From Turnera subulata (Eukaryota > Streptophyta > Magnoliopsida > Malpighiales > Passifloraceae), in contig JAKUCV010003170.1 in assembly GCA_028386065.3 (NCBI GenBank), forward strand, positions 28,848-92,847: a stretch of 64,000 nt of DNA, written 5' to 3'. Below the pieces are notes generated by a model. That model searched no databases. It had not been told where the DNA came from and saw nothing but the letters and a program-made list of their open reading frames with translations. Both the position numbers and the translations under genes were made by a program. Numbering within the stretch: the first letter of the stretch is position 1; each line of letters begins with the position of its first letter. Positions 23,386 through 34,996 of the stretch are shown piece after piece.

Positions 23386-23772
23386 ATTCTTAATTAATGG
23401 GGCAAAATCACAACTCATCACTGTTGTATTGTATTGATTGATATCCTCGGCATTACTCCTATAGATATGAATGAGGCAATGTATAGATACCATGCACATC
23501 TTTCTTTCTTATGTAAAATCGATGAAATTTCCATATGGGAGCAGCTGAAATCTCTGAAATCTGGTTCTTGAAGAGCAAGATCTACATGCTCATGATAAAG
23601 TTGAGCCAAACTTACGCAAATGATTAATAATAATTCAGTAGGATAAAGGATTTTGGAAGTCTTACTATTCTTAGTCATTTTTCAATCAAACCTTATAATT
23701 GTTTTTGATTAATCAAGTCCTATTAATTAGAACCACAAATTGAAGAAGTCTTATGTGTGATTTCCATCCAAT
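23386..23772. other. Short intergenic stretch
   Basis: AT-rich; no supported gene. A minus-strand frame at 23418-23678 has no recognisable domain. Confidence 0.4.
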
Positions 23773-25748
23773 ATTATTGTAACAGCCCAGGTAAAAATTT
23801 CATTTTCACCGGGACTGTTTAAGTTAATTTACAGTAATTTACCGTTGATTTTAATCTTGGGTAAATAAATTATGGTAAATCGAGCATTGGATTCTGAAAC
23901 CGAGCCTTGTCCCACGTTCGGGAATTTTCTGCGGATTTTACGGACCGAAGTTGGTATTTTTCCGGGTCCGGGAATCTTCGTAAAAAGCCGAGATTATTCT
24001 CGAATTATCGGACCAGAAATAAGATAAGTGGGTATACCGGATATTTTCTGGTCCAGGTGGGTCACACTTCACATGCAGCATAGTAACTGCATAGTTGAAG
24101 TTCAATTATTTAGCCGCCATTTCCTGTGATACCTGCGAATTGCTAGTGGCTAAGCTGCCTATTAAACTGTATTCTTCTGCCACCCTATGCACGCCATCAC
24201 CAACTTCACCATCTCTCCCTCTCCTTGCTTTTCTTTTCTTCCTTCCCTGTAAAAACAAAAAAAAAAACACAAACCTTCCCTGCAAATTCGTTAGAACCAG
24301 GAAAAAGAGAAAAAAAAAAGAAAAAAATAAATACAATAAACACAACCCACATACGCCACCGTTTCCACTATTTCCTCCCCTCTCTTTTTTTTTTTTTCGA
24401 TTTCTTCCACCGCCCGAGTCATCCACGCCGGCCAAGCCACCACTGCCGGCCACTCACCCTTATCCTCTCTTCCTCCTCCAACTCGTCGCGTCACGGTCGC
24501 CACCGAACCCAGCCACCACCGGAAGGAGACCCGCAGCCGCCTGTGTCGCTACTGCCGCCAACCACCGGTAGCCGACGCCATCTTCCTCGCCTCTCCGTCG
24601 CCACCTGCAGTCGCCCTCACGCTGCCGCTGACTGTGCTGCTTCGTTGCTTGCCGTTCGTCCGCCTCCATCGCCTCGCCACCGTACGTCACGTCGCCGCCC
24701 GTGGAGCTCAAGGTGAGCATACCCGATTGAGGAGGTCCGACCCGGGAACATGGGTATGGGTTGACCCGCGCCTGGATGTGGTTTGGGTCTGTGGGTCGTG
24801 ACCTGGGCCTTGGGCTCGTGGTCTGGGCTAAAACGCCTGGGCCTATGTGCGGGCCTGGCCTGAACTGAAGGGCTCTTGCTGGCCTGGGCTTGGGTTCTGG
24901 GCCCAGTCCGAATTTTTTAAAAAAAATAATAAATTTGGAGAAAAGAAAATTAAATGGAAGAAAATAAAAATGAGGTTGGGGAAAATATATGGAAAATGAA
25001 TATTTTGAGGAAATGATTTTGGAAAATATTATATGGTCTATAGCAAGTGGAAAGAAAATAATAATTTTTAGAAATAGTATTTTGGAAAGTACATACTTAA
25101 GAAATAAATATGGAAAGGGTATTATCAAAGTATAATACCGGAATAGTACCCGGGTATAGGAATAAGTATAGAAGGGTATTATGACACTTGAAAGTAAATG
25201 GTGAATGATGATAATAATGGAGAATTAATCCGGAGGAGTAACCGAGCCGAGTTTATATTTAGTTTTCGGTATATAGTATTAGCAAGGCATTTGCATACCA
25301 TCTTATGTGTGCATATTATTTGATTGATATAGGAGTTGATAACGAGCAATTTGCTGAGGAACCGGACTTGGAACTTGCTGGACAATTCCATAATTGAATA
25401 TCGGCTAAGGTGAGGATGGATAACCCTTGTTATGTTGCCTGTAATACTTGGTGTGCTTTGTTGTTCGATTGAACTGCTGAATGGTTGATTGTTTGCTGAT
25501 TGACTGTTGTGGTTATTATTGTTGCTTTTGGACTGTGATATAGACTCTGTGGATATTATGCTGAGATTGATATTGAACTATTGACTGTGGAAATTGTGAA
25601 AAAGAAATTGGAATTGAAACTGGAATTGATTTGAGATGTTGGTATAATTGTCATGTGGAAGTAGTGGTACGACCCGATGGTTTGAAAATTAATTTTGGGA
25701 TGCTATGGTCGGTTACTTGGTTTGGTTGGCCCGTCATGCCTGTGGTTA

Positions 25749-25940
25749 GGGTATACCAAATACCCAGTGGCTCGGATATGCCGAATATCCGCAGTGGCTT
25801 GGATATGCCGAATATCCGCAGAGGCTCAGATATGCCGAATATCTGGTTGGCATGACGTCGCCTGAGGTTGGGGTATACCGAATACCCAGTGGCTCGGATA
25901 TGCCGAATATCCGCGGTGGCTCGGATATGCCGAATATCCG
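25749..25940 (+). repeat. Seven-hairpin array in the solo LTR
   Basis: Each unit is a 6-7 bp stem with a 5-nt loop, mostly GCCGA or ACCGA. The stems are GGGTAT/ATACCC (25749 and about 25871), CGGATAT/ATATCCG (25773, about 25895, about 25922), GGATAT/ATATCC (25801) and CAGATAT/ATATCTG (25827). The 25827 unit has paired changes on both arms, so pairing is kept. Confidence 0.85.
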
Positions 25941-26152
25941 GTTGTTCTGATATGTGGATTGGTTCTTGACCTAGCATCCGGAATTAATTAATAACGAGGT
26001 ACGACCCTAGCTTGTCCAGTGACGGGGGCCCGGAAGATAAAACTGGTAATAATAATTAAGCATTCTTTTGGCCTTGGCTCAGTTGTTGAGATATGTTGTT
26101 GCTTGTCTGTGTTTGCTTTAAGTATTACAGTTGCTTGCATATCACTGTTTAT

Positions 26153-26215
26153 CCTTCGTCGGCGAGCACTTCGGACTCACCCCTCGCCTGCGGGGTTTCA
26201 TCCCGTAGGTTGAGT
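26153..26215 (+). repeat. Conserved LTR island with a covarying stem
   Basis: CCTTCGTCGGCGAGCACTTC and the following ~40 bases are shared with 57642-57705 and 62826-62889. GGCGAG (26161-26166) can pair with CTCGCC (26183-26188). In the 5' gypsy LTR the same positions read GGTGAG and CTCACC. Confidence 0.75.
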
Positions 26216-26594
26216 TGTTTCCGTAGTTCAGGTACGACGTTCGATGGCTGCTGCTTTCTTCTCCACCTGACTCCGGATCCATACCACCGTTGCATGTGCA
26301 TAAGTCTTCCGCTGCTATTCTATTGCTTATGATGCTGTACTACATTTCCGCTGCTGTGTGATATATATTGCTGTACTCCTGATTTCCTGTGATATGTATA
26401 TTACTGATACTATCTGCTGCTGCTGAGAGCACTGTGTTGGGTTTGAATAATGGTCCCCGAGTGTGGGTGACAGTTGTATTGATAGTTGCTATTATATAAT
26501 ATTTGCACGTTGTACTGTCTGTTCTATCATTATGAATAGTTTCGGCACGTGTTTACTGTGTTACGGTAAATGCGGGTCGGGGCGCTTCAATTAT

Positions 26595-27309
26595 TGAGTT
26601 GGAAATTATCTTATGACATGGTATTATACACATTATATGTTGAAGTGCTAAAAGGTCCACTTTATCAGGACATAGTTGATCAATTTAAAAAATTGAGGAC
26701 TCAATTAAAATGTTTTATAAATATAGGACTTCTAATTATCTTTAATCTTAAAATAATAAAATTCTAAATTTTTAATTTTGAACTATAAAATCTTAATCTA
26801 AAAATAATACAACTATAAACATTAAAATCTTAATTCTTAAATCTTACAACCATAGGCGGATCTAGGGGCAAGTATGGGCCAGACCCCCTAAAATCAGGTT
26901 TAGTAAGATACATCTCACGATATAGATTTTAAAAATGACACCTAGTAGTTTAAGAGAATGCAAGCAAGAAATTTGGTTTCATATTATGCCTTCTCTCTTT
27001 TTGTACAGTATCAAGATGGTTTAGCAAAACTATAAAAATATAGATATGGATATTTTTATCTCTTTTTAAAAATAATGATAAGAGATAAGATCTTGGGAGT
27101 AACTTTTCAATTTATATTAATTATGTCTTTTTTATGCAATGTTATTATTAATTTCTCTGTATTATTTTATTTAATTAATTAAATATTAATTATATTTTTT
27201 TAAAAAAATAAATATCAATATGTTAAATGACTATTAAAGAAAGATTTTTGAATTTTTTTATTAATATATTACGATATTCAATTTCCAGGCCCGTGTATTC
27301 CACGGGGTG
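26595..27309. other. AT-rich intergenic DNA with one hAT-like terminus
   Basis: CATAGGCGGATCTAGGGGCA at about 26852 resembles the end of a plant hAT element; no matching opposite end was found. No genes seen. Confidence 0.4.
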
Positions 27310-27317
27310 TGTACTAG

Positions 27318-27955
27318 TAGGGATGGCAGCGGGGCGGGGATTGTGCGGGTGGAGGAATCCCTGCCCCATCCCCGCGACATAAAACTATCCCCATCTCCAT
27401 CCCCATCCCCATTCCCCGCGGCGGGGGGTATTTTGTCCCCATCCCCGCTCCCCGCACTCCCCGCGGATCCCCACGGGTCCCCGCGACTCAAGTTGTTCAT
27501 GTTTAAATATTTACAAGAAAGGTTGAGCTTTAGTTCCAAGCTATTACAAAATACATAATGTAAATACAAATTATATATTGCTATCTAACACTACATATTA
27601 CCACAAAAAATTTAAATATAATCAAGATGATAATGAAAAATGCAATAAAAGTAAGTGAATTTAACAGAACTTGTGGTCTATATTACATTATTCTTTTATC
27701 TTTTACGTTTTGTATTTGAACAAAAAGACTAAAAATCCTATACGGAGTATTAACTAGAGGGGTAAAATGGTCATTTTATATATTTGCGGATCCCCGCGGG
27801 GCAGGTGCTATTATCCCCATTCTCATCCCCAAATTAGTCTTAGGTTGAAAATTCTCCCCATCTCCATCCCACGGGTCAATAATCGTCCCTATCCCCAACC
27901 CACGGCGGGGAATCCCCGCTGATCCCCGGGACATTAGGGATATTTGCCATCCCTA
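27318..27955. mobile_element. hAT-type MITE rich in GGGGATGGGGAT words
   Basis: The termini are TAGGGATGGCA (27318) and TGCCATCCCTA (ending 27955). A perfect 8-bp duplication TGTACTAG lies at 27310-27317 and 27956-27963. Subterminal regions are dense in CCCCAT/CCCCGC words on both arms, as expected for hAT subterminal binding sites. No transposase. A degraded relative starts near 47173 ('tagggatgacaacggg'). Confidence 0.92.
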
Positions 27956-28062
27956 TGTACTAGTGTTATATATAGTTTAGCATTCACAACAATTTGATCA
28001 GTTTCACTGACTGAAACAACTTGGAAAACTAGAACGTTAAGGCAGTAAAACCCCTGCTTGTG

Positions 28063-28064
<2 letters not shown>

Positions 28065-28117
<53 letters not shown>

Positions 28118-28130
28118 TATATAATATTAG
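28065..28130. repeat. (TA)n microsatellite
   Basis: Nearly uninterrupted AT repeat for about 50 bp, then 'gatatataatat'. Confidence 0.95.
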
Positions 28131-28734
28131 AAGATAAGAACAATAATTTAACTTTAATGGAAAGCAAAAGTAATAGATACTCAATACAAATACAAATATG
28201 GAAAAAAATTATTTGAAAATTTCTAGTTGAGATTGTTGTGAAAAATTTTTTAGATTGAGGATGGCGTTTTTAAGGGACTTAACAGAAAAAAAGATTAAAG
28301 GTAGAATTGTTGCCTTGTTATTGTTTCCTTTTTATAGACATATTTTGGAGGTAGGAATTTTATTGTAAAAAAATGTCTAGTTACTCTTTCACTGGTTCTA
28401 AAAAATAATTGGTATTAATTAATTATTTTTATTTCGAAATTATGGAGGTAAAAATTTTGAATTAACCTACTATATCTTACTCTTATACTAATTTTTTAAA
28501 AATGATAAGTATAAAATTTTAGAATTTTTCTGTATTTCTTTTCTTTTTTAGTGCTACATTCTTTTTGAAATTAATTGCAAATATTTTTATTTTCTTTCCA
28601 GCCTTTTTTATTCACAATTGTCATTGATTTCCAAAAAATGATTACCATTAATTCTTTCAGATATGTTCCCTTTCCATTTTTTGTGTCAATTAATCTTGCA
28701 TTAATTCTCAAAACGAATGTTAGTATTAATTTTT

Positions 28735-30410
28735 GGGGAAAGCCTCGTCCGGAGTCCTATAACTTTGGGTCATTCCTCAGTTGAGTTTTATAACTCTAAG
28801 AATCCTTAATTAAGTCTTATTTTTTTGATTGGTGATAGCAAATAAGTCTTTTTGACAATTCTAAATGTTAAATTAAAAATTTATGGTCCCTAAATTACTT
28901 TTAAATGTTTATTATGGTCCTTCTTATCATAATTCAAATTAATTAGGTCTTTAAATCTTAAAAACTATAAATCATAAATTTAAAACCCAAAATTCTGAAC
29001 CCTAAACATTGATTTTTAATCTTAAAACATAAAATCTTAAACTATTAAGCCTAAAACCCTAAACATTAAATCTTAAATTCTAAAAGTTTAAAATTTTAAA
29101 AATACTAGAACATGAATCTTAAAATCTCATATACCACACTGAAAGTCCTTAGTAAAATCTTAATCCTTAATATTAAACTTTAAACCCTAAATACTAAACT
29201 TTAAAATACTAAACTCTAAACTTTAAATCCTAAAATCCTAAACAATAAAACTCTAAACCTTAAATCTTAAACTCTAAAACCTTAAACTCCAAACCTTAAA
29301 ATCATAAAACCTTAAATCCTAAGATCCTAAACCCTAAATCTTAAATCCTATTTTCTAAAATCCTAAAATCCTAAAAAATTATACCCTAAGATCCTAAAAC
29401 CTTAAACCCTAAACCCTACACTCTAAACATTGAATCTTAAATCTCAAATCCTAATATGTAATTCATGTAATCTAGGGTCTAAGTTTTAGGATTTTAAAGA
29501 TTAGAGTTTAGAATTTTCCTTTATAGGCCAAAATTCTAAAACTTGTATAATAATATTTTAAAACTTTGGAGCATAGACCTTAAAATCTTAAAACTTTAGA
29601 TCATAAATTACATGAATGACATATTAGGATTTGAGATATAGATTTATGATTTATAGTTTAGGATTTAGTATTTAAGGTTTAAGGTTTAAGATTTTAGGGG
29701 TTAGGGTTTTAGAGATTAAGATTTAAGGTTTAGGATTTTGGGATTTAAGATTTTTGAGTTTCGGGTTTAGGATTTAAGATTTAATATTTAAGGTTCGGGA
29801 TTTATAGTTTAAAGTTAAGGAGTAAGATTTTAAGATTTAGAATTAAAGATTTTTAGTATAGTATACAAGATTTTAGGTTTCATAATCTAGTATTTAAGAT
29901 TTTAAACTTAAAGATTTAGGTTTATAATTTTGTATTTAAAATTTTAATATTATGGATAGAGAATTATGTTTACAATTTGGCAACTAGGATTGATGATTTA
30001 GGATTTCATGTTAAAAGATTTAGGATTTCGTGTTAAAATTTTAATCTTTAATGTACATTTTTGAAGTTATAAGGTTTCAAATTTAGAATTAATATTTTAA
30101 ATCTTATGATTTAATATTTTAGGATTTAAGATTTAATGCTTAGGATTTTAGATTTTATAGTTTATAATTTTAGGTTTAAGATTAGGATTTATAAAATTTT
30201 TAGGATTTAAGGACTTAATTAATTTGAATTATGATAAATAGGACTATAAATAACATTTAATATGATTTGAGGGACAAAAAATTTTCAATTTAACATCTAA
30301 AATCGACAAAATGACCTATTTAGTATAACTAATGAAAAAAGACTTGATTGAAGGATTTTAGAATTATAAAATTTATTCGAAGAATAAGGACTCGGGAAAA
30401 GGTTTTCCAT
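28735..30410. mobile_element. Long inverted-repeat element with CCCTAAA-like degenerate arms
   Basis: The left arm starts near GGGGAAAGCCTCGTCCGGAG and the right arm ends near CTCGGGAAAAGGTTTTCC. Matching inner phrases run in the same order inverted, for example 'ataattcaaattaattaggtc' on the left and its inverse near 30210-30235. From about 28950 to 29470 the plus strand is a degenerate array of TAAACCCTAAA/CTTAAA words, and from 29470 to 30200 it is the inverse (TTTAGGATTTAAGG). The whole 1.7 kb is therefore one imperfect palindrome. No target duplication was identified and no protein is coded. Confidence 0.7.
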
Positions 30411-30800
30411 ATATATATATGTAACTAGCAAGTGTTTTACTGGCTTAACGTTTTAGTTCTCTAAGTTGTTTCAGTCAATTATGCGAAACAGATCAAATTG
30501 TTGTGAATGCTAAACTATGCAAGCTGTAAAGCAGAAGTTCGATACAGTAATTCAAGACGAGGGTGAGGAGAACAAAAAAAAAAAAAAGAAAGGTTGACCC
30601 GAGAAAGGATTGGTCTGGTGGTGGGCATTGGGTAGTGTATACAACGAGAGAATATGTGTGGAAGTGTGCAGGTTTTAAAAGAGCCCAATCATGAGAACTG
30701 ACAAAGGATTAATAGGCAGAGAAATAGATACTATAGCTATAGGGAAGCTATCTAGCTGTACAACAATAGTACTACTACTACTAGACAATACTGTACATGA
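30411..30800. other. Intergenic DNA
   Basis: Unique-looking sequence with an A-run near 30574. No gene supported; it may be 3' transcribed sequence or intron of the small minus-strand ORF. Confidence 0.35.
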
Positions 30801-30920
30801 TTACTTACAGTAAGGGAATCCTCCAGTAGCTAGTCTTCTCATCATCATATCATCCCAAGAATCCTCAAATGAATTTATAGAGGTACCTTGGAAATTGTTC
30901 CCTGTCCTTGGCCCAGCCAT
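30801..30920 (-). CDS. Candidate small ORF, 39 aa
   Basis: The ATG at 30920 lies in GCAGCCATGGCT, an unusually good plant start context. The peptide is acidic in the middle (SFEDSWDDMMMRRL) and ends PYCK before TAA 30801. The end also contains TACTGTAAGTAA, so a splice donor (ACT|GTAAGT) could make this the first exon of a longer gene. The sequence is unique-looking compared with surrounding repeats and has a (C5A)n tract about 60 bp upstream. I do not recognise the family, and chance cannot be excluded. Confidence 0.3.
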   Translation of the reverse strand: MAGPRTGNNFQGTSINSFEDSWDDMMMRRLATGGFPYCK

Positions 30921-30977
30921 GGCTGCACCATCCCACCACTGCCACTGCTAGCCAATACTCATCAATCCCCTTAATTA

Positions 30978-31010
30978 CCCCACCCCCACCCCCACCCCCA
31001 CCCCCACCAC
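30978..31010. repeat. (CCCCCA)n microsatellite
   Basis: Five to six tandem CCCCCA units on the plus strand, upstream of the small minus-strand ORF. Confidence 0.9.
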
Positions 31011-31911
31011 ATACTAATACTACAGCTAGGTGGTCTCTTCACTCACTCCCTCCCTAGTCTCTCTTCTTGTATCGCATGCACACTTATCCTCTCCAGATTA
31101 GATTTTATGTGTCAAAAGAATTTGTATACATTGAGTGTCATATATGTACAATGTTTGTATGGAACACATAGATTTATATATATATTTTTTTGATCAGACA
31201 TAAATGTATATTACGTTCGGTAGTCCGTGTATTCCTCCATGCCGCGGGAGTATGTCCGTACAAAAACTACAAAAGAAAAACTGTTGTAAAGATTGACGAT
31301 TCAAATTTAACTCATTGAAGAATTAGATCTTTCTCTTTTATTTTCTTTTCAGAAAGGATATATCGTGGCTTCATTAATTTAAAGTTGTAGTGCCATCCAA
31401 ACACTAATAAGCGTGACTCAGACCGTCCAAACTTCGATTTTGATGGAATTAGTACGTGAAATATTAGTGGAACAATGCCTAGTTGGAATTTATCCCTGCA
31501 TTGTAATTTGGTTAGATTTCATTCCTCTATTTCTAATATTTTTCATATTTTGTCGTTTTTACCTGATTCTGGCAAGATTTGATTTGATTACATAGCAACT
31601 TTTTTGGTGTCATATCAGCAAGGTAGACCCCATTTTTCAAACTGCACTATATAATCTAAACTCGCCCCATCTGCCTGTTTATTCAATTAGTTGATAAATA
31701 AGTCCTACTTTGTTAATATGACACTAGAAAAATTGTCAAGTCATCAAATTTCGGCGGAATCCGATTAAAAATATTAAAATATGGAAAACGTGGTGAATAG
31801 ACGGATGAAATCCAACCAAATCACAAAACAAAACGGGAATGAATTATAAGTAGTAATACGGGGATGAAACAATGCATTAGTTCAGATATTCATTAGAGAA
31901 TGGTTTAATTA
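31011..31911. other. Intergenic DNA
   Basis: AT-rich; a 60-codon plus-strand frame at 31413 is hydrophobic with no recognised domain. Nothing else seen. Confidence 0.4.
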
Positions 31912-32841
31912 CATTTTATTCCTTTAAACTTTAATTCCAAATCAACTCACTATTTAAACTTTTTTGACAATTTGCCACATGGTGAACTTTTTTCTTGACA
32001 ATTTGCCATCTGAACTTTTGTTTCAAATCAACACGACCTAAACCTTTTTTTCATGACAATTTGCCACCTGAACTTTTTTCGTATTAGTTCTTTTGTTTAT
32101 AAAAATCAGTTTTCACTTTTTCTTTTATGAATAATCAGGTTTCACTTTAACACTTAAAAACCATGAATGTAACCTAATTTTTATTAGACTTGGCAATTCT
32201 TGTTCAAGGGTCGCGGTTATATTGGGTTGAACATGTAAATAGGTTTTGATTCCTTAAAGCGAACACAATCCATTTAATGTTCGTATTGTGTCATGTCAAC
32301 CTATTTATATCGTGTCAGATTTGGCTTGACCCTTAGATTAACCTATTAAATGTAGCGAGTCTATAAATCTATTTAGAGTTTGTCTATTTTGTACAACTCC
32401 TTAATTATACTTTTAAAGCAAATAGGTGTACAATTATTATTTTTTTCACTCATTAAATGACATCATAAATCGTGAATTATAATATAGTAATATTTTAAAA
32501 TATCTATAAAAATATTTTGGAAAATTTTGGTAACTTTGGTTATAAATAGTAATTAAGTTGTTACTAAATTAATAAAATATATGGACCCTAAATATAATCG
32601 GGTTGTAAATAGATGGAAAATTGTCGAGAATAAAAGTTTAGGTGGTAATTTGTTTTGGAACTAAAGTTCAGGTGCCAAATTGTCGAGAAAAAAATTCAAT
32701 TGGTGATTTCTTTTCGAACTAAAGTTCAGGTGGTGATTTTTTTCTAAACTAAATTTCATATGGTAAACTGTCAAAATAAAAAAAAATTTGGTGGTGAGTT
32801 GTTTTGAAAATAAAATTAGGAGGGTAAAATGTAATTAACCC
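31912..32841. mobile_element. MITE-like TIR element
   Basis: The left end GGTTTAATTACATTTTATTC and the right end (inverse GGGTTAATTACATTTTACCC) pair, and the arms continue with 'caactcacc' and repeated 'gacaatttgccacctgaac' phrases. The centre (32190-32340) carries another repeat-like block ('cgtattgtgtcatgtcaacc'). No target duplication could be confirmed. Confidence 0.65.
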
Positions 32842-32939
32842 GACTTAATCCACTTAGGAAACTAATTGTGATAATATGTTACTCCCCGGGCCAAATCAAT
32901 TTCTTTGACCTCCTCACCTTATACCTTACACCTTCTTCT

Positions 32940-33720
32940 TAATCAACAATCCAACAATCAAAGGAGTTGCCACCTTGATTTTATTTCTTGAAAAAATCAA
33001 GGAAAAAAAACCTTTAAGCATCATCCTCTTTTATAGGCAATAGCATAAGGGACTGATCTTTAGCGAACCAGAGATTGTTGGATTCGGGGGTTCGTCACAG
33101 GTAGGAATGTGTTAGGCACCTACCCGTATTGGAGCAAAATTTTGTGCAATTGAAGAACAAAAAGTATGCCTCGTGAATAGTGTGCGTGTGTGGAAACAAA
33201 TCACAACAAAATAATCAAATCTAAAGAACAAAACAGAAAATAAATAAATAATTGAGCTTGAGTTTCCACCACTAGAAACCACCTATGTACCCCGACAATT
33301 GGGTTCAAAGCTCACGTAGTTCTTGCATGGCATCATACAACAATTACATCATCATCAACAACAACATATGATCAACAAATTATCAGAAAAAAGTTAATAA
33401 AAAAGGATCTAGATTACCTCTCGTAGTCGTCCTCTAGCTCCTTGCTTTGAGTTGTCTTCTTCACCCACTCTCTTGCCACTTCTAAGCTCTATCTTTGATC
33501 TCCTCTTACTGGCTCCTTCTTAATGCTCCTCACCACCAAAATTCCTCCAGAATAATAGCTCTAAAAAGAATTTCGAGGCTTGAAGAAGTAGGGTTTCTCC
33601 AAGCACTCAAACTTATAGGGGATCTGTAAAGAGAATTTGTGACCTCTTGGAAGTGAATAGGAGGGTTTATTTATAGAGTTCTAGGGTACAGAGGTCGTGG
33701 ACCTCTTAATAAGCAAGATT
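32940..33720 (-). repeat. LTR-like repeat (GAGTCGCCACC family), copy 1
   Basis: 'ggagttgccacc', 'cgtcacaggtaggaatgtg' and 'ttaggcacctacccg' form a motif series shared with 35470-35820 and 47880-48030. All three show the series in the same plus-strand direction. A strong TATAAATA lies on the minus strand at 33668-33675, followed by a leader with a splice-donor-like GAGAGGTAATC near 33412. This suggests LTRs reading to the left. Confidence 0.5.
33668..33675 (-). promoter_or_regulatory. TATA box of the LTR-like repeat
   Basis: CTATAAATAAACC on the minus strand. A sister site GGCTATAAATAGAGG lies at 37116-37123. Confidence 0.4.
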
Positions 33721-34417
33721 CTAGTTATCTGGACAAAATCGGCTGGAATCGAACCGCCCAGTCCTAACGGACTTGTCGGGATGACCGTCATGGGCTGGCA
33801 GTCTTCTTTACTTGACCCCCTAGGCCAGGTGGTCATCTTAAGATGACCGCCAGAGGCTGCAGGCTGTAGCCGTTCCTGCTTTTTTTAGCCCCGATTCTCA
33901 TTAATTCCGGCCTGACTTGATTCTCACGCGCAATTAACACCTTATCAGACCAGAAAGTACCCTTTTATTGATTATTACTCCTTCTAGAATTTCCATGTAT
34001 CTTTAATACACCCTAAAACCCTACTTTCCATACACTTTTTTTTACCATCAATACACATATCATAAAAAGGATAATTTAGAAAATCTGAGTTAAAATTACA
34101 CTGTAAGTAATACGTTTTTATGGCCACTACTGCTGGAGAGTCCATATTTTATCAACTTAAACTCTAAACATATTTTAGCCCAAGATTAAATCATCTAAAT
34201 AATATTGGGTCAAAACACACATAAAATCCAAATTAATAAAATACCATACTCTACTAATTTAAACTCTAAATATATTTCTATCCCAGGATTAAATCATCTT
34301 ATTAACATTACCTTTAAAACACATCAAAATTTTAAATTAATAAAATATGAATGGTCCAAATTTGGGTGTTCACAGTTACCCATTCCGAATACAATCCACC
34401 AAACATATAATAAAAAT
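33721..34417. other. Intergenic, repeat-derived
   Basis: No gene. 34100-34380 has short internal duplications of 'actctactaatttaaactc' with 'ccaggattaaatcatct'. Confidence 0.4.
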
Positions 34418-34996
34418 TCAGCTAATGTCATGAACCAACAAATAGCAAGCAATTATTATTCTATCCTGGATTTTAATTGAATAAAATGCAGGGCTCTTAA
34501 GGATTGCCCATCTCTTTTTTATCGACCTAAAGCTACGTTCAATGATATTCCTCGTTTGTGCATGCTTCATACTTAAAAATTCCTCGCGATGTCTTGGCAT
34601 TTTTTGAACCACTAGTTGCCCACTCCTTAAGGTGATATAGAACACCTTTATAAGGAGTAAGAAAACCTTGGCCATTAGTGTAGCCAACATCAACTAAAAA
34701 GAAATGACCTATACAACAACATATATATTCTATAAGTTATGCTATTATACTAACCAAAATTGATGTATTTAGGTATTAATATGCAAGAACCTACACACAG
34801 GAACTTGTAACCTGTTTCTCCTAGTGACAGCATCACGTAATATCTTTGAATCAGTAGCTGATCCCTCACATTCAGAGAATACAAAGACAAAATTCATCTC
34901 CCTATAACATACACCTAGTACAATAGTGGAGATATTACCATTTCCTGTTCGATACCTTGGTTTATCTGCTTTTGGGATAGTAACATATATATACAT
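34418..34996 (-). pseudogene. PIF/Harbinger transposase (DDE_Tnp_4) relic
   Basis: The segment 34996-34785 encodes KADKPRYRTGNGNIS..VLGVC and ECEGSATDSKILRDAV, matching the catalytic middle of plant HARBI1-like transposases, including the Asp in SATDS. After an intron-like gap ending near TATAG, the 34730-34440 segment has VDVGYTNGQGFLTPY and then, after a frameshift, MKHAQTRNIIERSFRSIKKR. This is the C-terminal part with the third catalytic residue, Glu of IIER. The N-terminal third is missing, and there are stops and at least one frameshift. The preserved intron position suggests descent from a DNA copy. It may instead be a decayed domesticated HARBI1-like gene. Confidence 0.8.

Larger units (their letters stand above)
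23778..26589 (+). mobile_element. Solo LTR of a Ty3/gypsy-type element, diverged relative of the 53346 family
   Basis: It starts TGTAACAGCCCAGGTAAAA and ends GGTCGGGGCGCTTCA. A perfect ATTAT duplication lies at 23773-23777 and 26590-26594, so this is a solo LTR (2812 bp) left by recombination. It aligns with the LTRs at 53346 and 60343 only in islands: the first ~280 bp, an exon-like block ending CTAAGGTGAGGATGGAT (near 25400-25421), GTGGTACGACCCGATGGTTTG (about 25665, 21 bases), 'gtgacgggggcccggaag', the block 26153-26215, and the last ~40 bp. AT-rich parts between islands have diverged completely. The GC-rich part (24400-24715) has long open frames with no domain. Confidence 0.9.

Noticed and set aside
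28950..30200. Interstitial telomere
   Set aside because: The CCCTAAA words are highly degenerate and arranged as two inverted arms bounded by TIR-like phrases, so a transposon origin fits better.
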